Shown piece after piece: positions 17,641 through 23,195 of a DNA stretch of 26,465 nucleotides; positions within the stretch are counted from its first letter, which is position 1; every line of letters begins with the position of its first letter. The notes beneath the pieces are model-generated. The model was not told where the DNA came from. It ran no database searches and saw only the letters and a list, made by a program, of their open reading frames with translations. Position numbers and translations under genes: made by a program. Source of the stretch: Methylophilales bacterium UBA4017 (GTDB taxonomy: Bacteria > Pseudomonadota > Gammaproteobacteria > Burkholderiales > Methylophilaceae); contig DGAZ01000047.1 in NCBI GenBank assembly GCA_002384685.1, forward strand, positions 1 through 26,465, read 5' to 3'.

Positions 17641-17921
17641 TGAGTTTTACTATTATTTTTTTGGCTTTATTGTTAGCAAACATCCCATGGGTATCAAATA
17701 ATCTTTTTATTTTTATTCCGCAAAAAAAACTAAAATCTACCCCCCTTACCCTCCTTGAGGTGCTCACTTTCTATTTAGCATTCGGTATTATTGTTAGTTA
17801 TGTAGAAAAACAGATTGTTGGCAACATTCACCAACAGAGCTGGGAGTTTTATGTGGTTACTTTTTTTCTTTTTGTTGTTTTTTCATCTCCAGGATTTATT
17901 TATAAAGTCATTTGGAAGTGA
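17637..17921 (+). CDS. DUF2818 family small membrane protein
   Basis: This 94-residue protein has a first helix at about residues 4-21, a second around 40-60 and a third at about 73-90, with a polar loop between (IPQKKLKSTPLTLLE, then YVEKQIVGNIHQQSWEFYVV). The pattern ANIPW near the N-terminus, the KxxxxRxxE-like loop and EFYVVTFFLF...PGFIYKVIWK match the DUF2818 family, which in betaproteobacteria lies right after nuoN. No function is established. The constant linkage to nuo suggests a role in complex I assembly or stability, but that is inference. It overlaps nuoN by four bases and the next gene by four bases. Confidence 0.85.
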   Translation: MMSFTIIFLALLLANIPWVSNNLFIFIPQKKLKSTPLTLLEVLTFYLAFGIIVSYVEKQIVGNIHQQSWEFYVVTFFLFVVFSSPGFIYKVIWK

Positions 17922-18760
17922 ACCCTACATTATTGATTGTCGGATGCGGTAAGCTTGGAATAAAAATTGGCTTAGCATTAAAAGAACACTTTACCGTTAT
18001 TGGTATCAAGCGAAAACCCCCTGAAAACTTCACTGAATTTCAAATTATTAGCCAAGATATTTTTGATGAAACATTTCATTTGCTATTGGAAAAAATTAAC
18101 CCAAACTATCTTTTGTATGCCGCTGCCGCCGATGATCAATCCAGTGAGAGTTATAAAAAAGCATACGTTAATGGTTTGGATGTTTGTATTAATTCTATTA
18201 ATCGCTATTGCCCTTCAGTTAAACACCTTTTTTTTGTATCAAGCACACGCGTATACGGACAAAGAAATGATCAAACAATGACTGAGTCCACCGAACCAGA
18301 ACCTAATGATTTTGGTGGCATTGCATTGTTAGAAGGGGAAAAATTAGTTAATAACTCCCTTATTCCTACGACTATTTTAAGGCTTTCTGGAATATACGGT
18401 AGCCAAAGAACCTACCTATTAAGAATGGCCGAAGACGAGGTGCGTTGGCCAGAAAAAAATCGTTGGACCAACCGGATTCACGAGGATGATGCGGCGAGGT
18501 TCATATCATTTTTATTTAATCGGCTTATCTCTGGATTTTCATTAGAGCCTTTGTACCTTGTAACTGATAGCTCCTCAGCCCTTTTGTTTGACGTTTTAAA
18601 TCATATAAGAGTGGCACTAGGCCTGGATATTATCAATAGAACATCTATCCCGCCTTTTGAAGGAAAAAAACTTCAGTCTGAAATTATTCCAAAAACTGAC
18701 TTTGTTTACAATTACCCTGATTATAAAATTGGATATAACGCAATTATCGCTAATAAATAA
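17918..18760 (+). CDS. NAD(P)-dependent epimerase/dehydratase-like protein (YeeZ-type atypical SDR)
   Basis: The product is a 280-residue Rossmann-fold protein. The dinucleotide-binding loop is VGCGKLG near the N-terminus (GxGxxG at residues 9-14). A short-chain dehydrogenase core follows with LFFVSSTRVYGQ, then FGGIALLEGEKLV and TILRLSGIYGS, and a segment NRWTNRIHEDDAARF typical of YeeZ-like atypical SDRs. The usual YxxxK catalytic pair is not evident: the Tyr position falls in FGGIALLEGE. This is also the case in YeeZ, so substrate and activity are unknown. I chose the GTG at 17918 because it overlaps the DUF2818 stop as GTGA. A TTG at 17912 is also in frame. The coupling ties it to the end of the complex I operon. 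Confidence 0.8.
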   Translation: MNPTLLIVGCGKLGIKIGLALKEHFTVIGIKRKPPENFTEFQIISQDIFDETFHLLLEKINPNYLLYAAAADDQSSESYKKAYVNGLDVCINSINRYCPSVKHLFFVSSTRVYGQRNDQTMTESTEPEPNDFGGIALLEGEKLVNNSLIPTTILRLSGIYGSQRTYLLRMAEDEVRWPEKNRWTNRIHEDDAARFISFLFNRLISGFSLEPLYLVTDSSSALLFDVLNHIRVALGLDIINRTSIPPFEGKKLQSEIIPKTDFVYNYPDYKIGYNAIIANK

Positions 18761-18784
18761 ATTAGTATGATCAAAGAGCAATCA

Positions 18785-18813
18785 TTGATTGATGCCGAAC
18801 TGTGATATAAAAT
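18785..18813 (+). promoter_or_regulatory. Probable sigma70 promoter of the tRNA-Val gene
   Basis: A -35 box TTGATT (18785-18790) and a -10 box TAAAAT (18808-18813) are separated by 17 bases. Transcription would start near 18820, about 13 bases before the tRNA. Downstream of the -10 lies the GC-rich stretch GGCCCG, a discriminator of the kind seen at stringently controlled stable RNA promoters. The surrounding DNA is AT-rich, which makes the stretch stand out but also makes chance -10 matches common. Confidence 0.5.
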
Positions 18814-18832
18814 GGCCCGTTGAAAAAATTAT

Positions 18833-18909
18833 AGGCGCGTAGCTCAGTTGGTTAGAGCACCACATTGACATTGTGGGGGTCGTTGGTTCGAATCCAATCG
18901 CGCCTACCA
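18833..18909 (+). tRNA. tRNA-Val (anticodon GAC)
   Basis: The acceptor stem AGGCGCG (18833-18839) pairs with CGCGCCT (18899-18905), followed by discriminator A and an encoded CCA (18907-18909). The D-arm GCTCAGTTGGTTAGAGC, the anticodon stem CCACA/TGTGG with loop TTGACAT (anticodon GAC at 18867-18869) and the T-arm with GGTTCGAATCC are all intact. Length is 77 bases. It reads GUC and GUU codons. It stands between the epimerase-like gene and thrS, 60 bases before the thrS start. Confidence 0.97.
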
Positions 18910-18932
18910 ATTAAGGGGATTACCCACTATAT

Positions 18933-18941
18933 TGGTATAAT
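18933..18941 (+). promoter_or_regulatory. Extended -10 promoter of thrS
   Basis: The sequence TGGTATAAT (18933-18941) is a perfect extended -10 element (TGn plus TATAAT). No good -35 box lies at 16-18 bases upstream, as is usual for extended -10 promoters. A start near 18948 would leave a leader of only about 22 AT-rich bases before the thrS ATG, with no clear Shine-Dalgarno sequence in it. Confidence 0.55.
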
Positions 18942-18969
18942 AATCACATAAAAAAAAATAGATATTTAT

Positions 18970-20877
18970 ATGCCAGAAATTAATCTTCCCGATGGTTCAG
19001 TAAGGTCCTACAGCAACAGTGTTAGCGTTGCTGATGTTGCTCAAGACATAGGTGAGGGGCTCGCAAGAGCTGCGCTTGCTGGAATAGTCAATAAACAGTT
19101 AGTTGACCTATCACATGTTATCTCCACAGATGCAGAGCTTAGTATTGTTACGGCTAAAAATGACGAAGGTATTGATATTATTCGGCATTCCACAGCTCAT
19201 CTTTTAGCAAATGCGGTAAAAGAACTTTTCCCGGAAGCTCAGGTTACTATTGGTCCAGTTATTGAGGAGGGTTTTTATTACGATTTCTCATACAAGCGGC
19301 CTTTTACTCCGGATGATTTGTTGGTGATAGAAAAGAAAATGTCCGAATTAGCTAAAAATGATCTACCTGTTGAAAGAATGGTTATGCCGCGAGATGAGGC
19401 AATCGATTTTTTTAAGGGTATTGGAGAGGACTACAAATCTGAAATAATTAAATCCATACCTCAGAACGAGGATGTTTCTTTATACAAGCAAGGCGATTTT
19501 GTAGATTTATGCAGAGGGCCTCATGTTCCTACTACAGGAAAGCTCAAAGTGTTTAAGCTGATGAAGGTTGCTGGAGCCTATTGGCGCGGTGACTCAAACA
19601 ACGAAATGCTTCAGCGAATTTACGGAACTGCATGGGCAAATAAAGACGAGTTAAAAGAGTATCTTTTTCGCTTAGAAGAGGCGGAGAAACGAGACCATAG
19701 AAAGCTAGGCAAACAACTTGATTTGTTTCATTTGCAAGACAATGCTCCGGGGATGGTATTTTGGCATCCTAAAGGATGGTCTTTATGGCTTGCAGTTGAA
19801 GACTACATGCGTCAGATGTTTAAGGATTATGGGTATAAAGAAATTAAAACACCCACTATTATTGATAAATCGCTGTGGGAAAAGTCAGGTCACTGGGAAA
19901 ACTATCAAGATAATATGTTTACAACTGCATCGGAAAATAGGGTTTATGCCGTAAAGCCAATGAACTGCCCCGGTCATGTTGAGGTTTTTAATAATTCTCT
20001 TCACAGCTATAGAGACCTACCATTAAGACTGGCTGAATTTGGCTCCTGTCACAGAAATGAACCATCCGGGGCATTACACGGACTTATGCGTGTAAGAGGA
20101 TTTACTCAGGATGATGCTCATATATTTTGTACCGAAGACCAAATAAAAGAAGAGGTTATGGTATTTAATGACATGCTCTTCAAGGCTTATGCAGACTTTG
20201 GTTTTAAAGATATTGTGGTCATGCTTTCTACGCGACCAGAAAAAAGAGTCGGGACCGACGAAGTCTGGGATAAAGCTGAGGAATCTTTAGAAGGTGCGCT
20301 TAAAGAGACTGGCCTTGCATACACAATTCAACCTGGCGAAGGTGCATTTTATGGCCCAAAAATTGAATATACATTAAAAGATAGCTTGGGACGTGTATGG
20401 CAATGCGGAACTATTCAGTTAGACTTTAACCTTCCCAAAAGGCTTGGAGCGGAATATATTGACGAGGATAACAGCCGAAAAAATCCCGTTATGCTTCACC
20501 GGGCAATTGTAGGCTCAATGGAACGGTTTATTGGCATACTCATTGAACATTACGCTGGGTCATTGCCATTATGGCTAGCACCCATCCAAGTAATTTTACT
20601 AAACATATCAGATGCACAAAAAGAATACGCAGAAGAGCTTGAGTTGATTTTTAAGGAAAATGGCATTAGATGCGAATCGGACTTGAGAAATGAGAAGATT
20701 ACCTATAAAATACGCGAACACAGCATGCAGCGGATACCATACATGGTTGTTTTGGGTGACCGGGAGATGCAAGAAAAACAAGTAACAGTAAGAACGCAAA
20801 GCGGTGAAGATCTAGGTGCAATGGCAATCGAAGCTTTTATTCAGCACCTCAATAGCGATATTGAAAAGAAGGTTTAA
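18970..20877 (+). CDS. thrS: Threonyl-tRNA synthetase
   Basis: This enzyme charges tRNA-Thr with threonine in the cytoplasm. The 635-residue product has the complete domain order: N-terminal TGS domain (about 1-61, starting MPEINLPDGSVR), editing domain with HSTAHLLANAVKELFP (HxxxH at about 73-77) and its YYDF and CRGPHVP motifs, class II catalytic core, and C-terminal anticodon-binding domain. The zinc ligands of the active site are Cys333 (MNCPGHVEVF), His384 (TQDDAHIFC) and His510 (VMLHRAIVGSMER), each one position off the E. coli numbering. No tRNA-like operator as in the E. coli thrS leader can fit in the short leader. It heads the thrS-infC-rpmI-rplT-pheST-ihfA cluster. Confidence 0.98.
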   Translation: MPEINLPDGSVRSYSNSVSVADVAQDIGEGLARAALAGIVNKQLVDLSHVISTDAELSIVTAKNDEGIDIIRHSTAHLLANAVKELFPEAQVTIGPVIEEGFYYDFSYKRPFTPDDLLVIEKKMSELAKNDLPVERMVMPRDEAIDFFKGIGEDYKSEIIKSIPQNEDVSLYKQGDFVDLCRGPHVPTTGKLKVFKLMKVAGAYWRGDSNNEMLQRIYGTAWANKDELKEYLFRLEEAEKRDHRKLGKQLDLFHLQDNAPGMVFWHPKGWSLWLAVEDYMRQMFKDYGYKEIKTPTIIDKSLWEKSGHWENYQDNMFTTASENRVYAVKPMNCPGHVEVFNNSLHSYRDLPLRLAEFGSCHRNEPSGALHGLMRVRGFTQDDAHIFCTEDQIKEEVMVFNDMLFKAYADFGFKDIVVMLSTRPEKRVGTDEVWDKAEESLEGALKETGLAYTIQPGEGAFYGPKIEYTLKDSLGRVWQCGTIQLDFNLPKRLGAEYIDEDNSRKNPVMLHRAIVGSMERFIGILIEHYAGSLPLWLAPIQVILLNISDAQKEYAEELELIFKENGIRCESDLRNEKITYKIREHSMQRIPYMVVLGDREMQEKQVTVRTQSGEDLGAMAIEAFIQHLNSDIEKKV

Positions 20878-20902
20878 GCGGATGCGATTTAATTTATTTA
20901 CC

Positions 20903-20907
20903 AGGGG
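20903..20907 (+). promoter_or_regulatory. Shine-Dalgarno sequence that fixes the infC start
   Basis: AGGGG (20903-20907, in CCAGGGGATT) lies six bases upstream of the in-frame ATA at 20914. The alternative ATT at 20908 touches the purine stretch and leaves no spacing. An in-frame TAA at 20890 closes the frame further upstream. This spacing is why I place the infC start at the ATA. Confidence 0.65.
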
Positions 20908-20913
20908 ATTACT

Positions 20914-21513
20914 ATAGCTTTAGATAAAAATGTTCGAATTAATAGCGATATAACAGCGCAAGAAATTCGTCTGGTAGGAATGGAAGCAGAACCATTAGGT
21001 ATCGTGTCATTAGCTGAAGCAATAGCGCAAGCAGATGAACTAGAGACTGATTTAGTAGAAATTGCCCCCAAAGCAAAACCACCGGTGTGCAGGCTAATGG
21101 ATTACGGCAAATTTAAATATGCACAAAGTAAGAAGTTGCATGAAGCAAAAACTAAACAGAAAAATGTACAGGTTAAAGAGGTAAAATTTAGGCCGGGCAC
21201 CGATGACAATGACTATAACGTTAAGTTAAGAAATCTGATTCGATTTCTTGGTGACGGAGACAAGACAAAGGTTACGCTTAGATTTAGAGGTAGAGAAATT
21301 GCTCATCAACAGCTTGGAATGGCTCTCTTAAAACGAGTAGAAGCTGATCTTGAGGAGTATGGAGTAGTGGAACAATTCCCGAAAATGGAAGGACGCCAAA
21401 TGGTGATGGTATTGTCACCAAGTAAAAAACCTAAGCAAAAAGCAAAAGTTGAAGTTGTAAATAATGACAGCGAAGAAGTAGCAGAGCTTAGCAATGAAGT
21501 AGTTGATACATAA
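20914..21513 (+). CDS. infC: Translation initiation factor IF-3 (non-AUG start, AUA)
   Basis: IF-3 binds the 30S subunit, prevents premature 50S joining and rejects poor start codons. The product is 199 residues counted from the ATA at 20914. The first ATG (20980) lies inside the conserved domain and would delete the N-terminal segment NVRINSDITAQEIRLVG, which matches the family's RINGEI.A.EVRL block. Between the in-frame stop at 20890 and that ATG there is no ATG, GTG or TTG codon. Other signatures are DLVEIAPKAKPPVCRLMDYGKFKY, VKEVKFRPGTDDNDY, VTLRFRGREIAHQQLG and FPKMEGRQMVMVLSP. A lysine- and glutamate-rich tail follows. Rare AUU/AUC/AUA starts in infC are known to let IF-3 repress its own translation. 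Confidence 0.95.
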   Translation: MALDKNVRINSDITAQEIRLVGMEAEPLGIVSLAEAIAQADELETDLVEIAPKAKPPVCRLMDYGKFKYAQSKKLHEAKTKQKNVQVKEVKFRPGTDDNDYNVKLRNLIRFLGDGDKTKVTLRFRGREIAHQQLGMALLKRVEADLEEYGVVEQFPKMEGRQMVMVLSPSKKPKQKAKVEVVNNDSEEVAELSNEVVDT

Positions 21514-21515
21514 AA

Positions 21516-21556
21516 AGAAGAAGAGTGATAAGGCCTAAAGGCATGCCGAAGCACTC
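21516..21556 (+). other. Possible structured element in the infC-rpmI gap
   Basis: In the 65-base gap, GAGTG (21523-21527) can pair with CACTC (21552-21556). Inside that, GGC (21532-21534) can pair with GCC (21545-21547), or alternatively GCC (21533-21535 shifted) with GGC (21540-21542) across a TAAA loop. The pairing is short, and there is no T-run after it, so it is not a normal terminator. The sequence resembles the terminator region after rplT (AAGAAGA, TGATAA, then CTAAAGGC). It could be a decayed terminator or a ribosomal-protein leader; no function can be assigned. Confidence 0.3.
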
Positions 21557-21578
21557 ATAATTAAATTAGGAGAACAAA

Positions 21579-21776
21579 ATGCCAAAAATGAAAACCAAAA
21601 GCGGTGCAAAAAAACGCTTTAAATTTTTAGGAAGCGGGGCTATCAAACGGACCCATTCCCATCTTCGTCACATCCTTACCAAGAAGACTACAAAGCAAAA
21701 AAGAAATCTTCGTGGAACTGCAATTATTTCATCAAGCGACGCGAAACGAGTTCGCGCGATGATGCCAACCCAATAA
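21579..21776 (+). CDS. rpmI: 50S ribosomal protein L35
   Basis: This is a 65-residue basic protein of the large ribosomal subunit. It begins MPKMKTKSGAKKRFKFLGSG and ends with LRGTAIISSSDAKRVRAMMP, the standard L35 pattern and length. It has a good Shine-Dalgarno sequence (TTAGGAGA, about 21566-21573) upstream of the ATG. It lies between infC and rplT in the universally common infC-rpmI-rplT order. Confidence 0.97.
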   Translation: MPKMKTKSGAKKRFKFLGSGAIKRTHSHLRHILTKKTTKQKRNLRGTAIISSSDAKRVRAMMPTQ

Positions 21777-21786
21777 GGAGACTGAG

Positions 21787-22149
21787 ATGCCTAGAGTAAA
21801 ACGTGGAGTAACCGCAAGAGCAAAACATAAGAAAGTATTAGTAGCTGCCAAAGGCTTTCGTGGTCGCCGTAAAAATGTATATAGAGTAGCTAAACAAGCA
21901 GTTATGAAGGCTGGTCAGTATGCTTATCGTGACCGTAGGCAGAAAAAACGTGTATTCAGAGTGTTATGGATCGCTAGAATTAATGCAGGTGCTAGGGAGT
22001 TTGGATTAACATATAGCCGCTTCATGAATGGATTAAAAAAAGCTTCTGTAGAGGTTGATCGTAAGGTCTTAGCCGACATGGCAGTTTTCGATAAGCCAGC
22101 TTTTGAGAAGTTCGTTGAATTAGCCAAAAATAACCTCGGAACTGTTTAA
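21787..22149 (+). CDS. rplT: 50S ribosomal protein L20
   Basis: L20 binds 23S rRNA early in large-subunit assembly, and in several bacteria it also represses its own operon. The 120-residue product starts MPRVKRGVTARAKHKKVL and continues AKGFRGRRKNVYRVAKQAVMKAGQYAYRDRR, with the globular C-terminal domain INAGAREFGLTYSRFMNGLKKA, all family-typical. AAGGAG (21776-21781), overlapping the rpmI stop, serves as ribosome binding site. A terminator hairpin follows 14 bases after its stop. Confidence 0.98.
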   Translation: MPRVKRGVTARAKHKKVLVAAKGFRGRRKNVYRVAKQAVMKAGQYAYRDRRQKKRVFRVLWIARINAGAREFGLTYSRFMNGLKKASVEVDRKVLADMAVFDKPAFEKFVELAKNNLGTV

Positions 22150-22162
22150 CAAGAAGAATGAT

Positions 22163-22192
22163 AAAAAAAGGAGGCTAAAGGCCTCCTTTTTT
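22163..22192 (+). terminator. Rho-independent terminator/attenuator between rplT and pheS
   Basis: GGAGGC (22170-22175) pairs perfectly with GCCTCC (22181-22186) around the five-base loop TAAAG. The stem can extend through the flanking A-run (22163-22169) and T-run (22187-22192). Six T residues follow the GC stem directly. This is a textbook intrinsic terminator. The pheS ATG lies only 15 bases beyond it, which leaves no room for a separate promoter, so pheST must be expressed by read-through or from a promoter overlapping rplT. Confidence 0.85.
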
Positions 22193-22206
22193 ATTAGAAT
22201 AGAGCT

Positions 22207-23193
22207 ATGGAAGATCTTAAAAAATTAATTGATGAAGCAAAAAAAGACTTTGATTCTTGCGAATCTTTGACGGAATTAGACAATTCAAAATCAAAGTACA
22301 TAGGAAAAACCGGACCTTTAACTGAGGCTATGAAGGGTCTTTCAAGTCTGTCTAAAGAAGAAAAACCAAAAGCTGGTGCCTTTATTAATGAAATTAAAAA
22401 AAGCATTGAGCTGTTATTGGTTGCACGTAAAGAGACCATCCAAAACAATGAGCTTTCCAAGCAATTAAACGATGAATCAATTGATGTAACTTTGCCCGGA
22501 ATTAGAAGAAATCAAGGCAGCCTTCACCCAATCACCCTAACGATGAATCGGATTGAAAGCTTTTTCCATTCTATTGGGTTTACTATGACGGACGGACCTG
22601 AGATTGAGGATGATTACCATAATTTTACCGCACTAAATATTCCCGAATATCATCCGGCCAGAGCCATGCATGATACCTTTTACATTGATGATGAGCACGT
22701 ATTAAGAACCCATACCTCACCGGTGCAGGTAAGGTATATGAAGAATAACAAACCCCCTTTAAAAATTATATCTCCAGGTAGAGTTTACCGTGTAGATTCC
22801 GATGCAACACACTCCCCAATGTTTCATCAGGTAGAAGGGCTTTGGATAGATGAGAAAGTTAGCTTTGCTAATTTAAAAGGAGTGGTGCAAGATTTTCTCC
22901 AACAATTTTTTGAGGACAATACGTTAAGTATTAGGTTTAGACCTTCTTTTTTCCCTTTTACCGAACCGTCGGCAGAAATTGATATGAGTTGGAACGGAGG
23001 CTGGTTAGAAATAGGTGGATGCGGAATGGTTCATCCTGAGGTCCTTAAGCATGTTGGTATTGATATTAATGAGTACCAGGGCTTCGCTTTTGGTTTAGGC
23101 GTAGAAAGGCTGGCTATGCTGAAATTTGAATTAAATGATTTAAGACCTTTCTTTACTCACGACTTACGCTTCCTGCAGCAATTTAAGGCCTAA
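22207..23193 (+). CDS. pheS: Phenylalanyl-tRNA synthetase alpha subunit
   Basis: PheS is the catalytic subunit of the (alpha-beta)2 enzyme that charges tRNA-Phe. The 328-residue product has the N-terminal coiled-coil that binds tRNA (about 1-85), then the class II core: FTMTDGPEIEDDYHNF, MHDTFYI (from residue 154), LRTHTSPVQVRYM, MFHQVEGLWID, the FRPSFFPFTEPSAE motif 2 region, WLEIGGCGMVHPEVL and motif 3 GFAFGLGVERLAMLKF. The start is the ATG at 22207 with only a weak GAG-type ribosome binding site. It lies two bases before pheT and 15 bases after the terminator. Confidence 0.98.
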   Translation: MEDLKKLIDEAKKDFDSCESLTELDNSKSKYIGKTGPLTEAMKGLSSLSKEEKPKAGAFINEIKKSIELLLVARKETIQNNELSKQLNDESIDVTLPGIRRNQGSLHPITLTMNRIESFFHSIGFTMTDGPEIEDDYHNFTALNIPEYHPARAMHDTFYIDDEHVLRTHTSPVQVRYMKNNKPPLKIISPGRVYRVDSDATHSPMFHQVEGLWIDEKVSFANLKGVVQDFLQQFFEDNTLSIRFRPSFFPFTEPSAEIDMSWNGGWLEIGGCGMVHPEVLKHVGIDINEYQGFAFGLGVERLAMLKFELNDLRPFFTHDLRFLQQFKA

Positions 23194-23195
23194 TC

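Noticed and set aside
18833..18969. tRNA-Val acting as a tRNA-like operator for thrS
   Set aside because: The anticodon and identity elements are those of valine, the gene is a complete functional tRNA, and thrS has its own probable promoter downstream of it.
22150..22206. Phe-rich leader peptide (pheM-like) controlling pheST
   Set aside because: No short ORF rich in Phe codons is present before the terminator.
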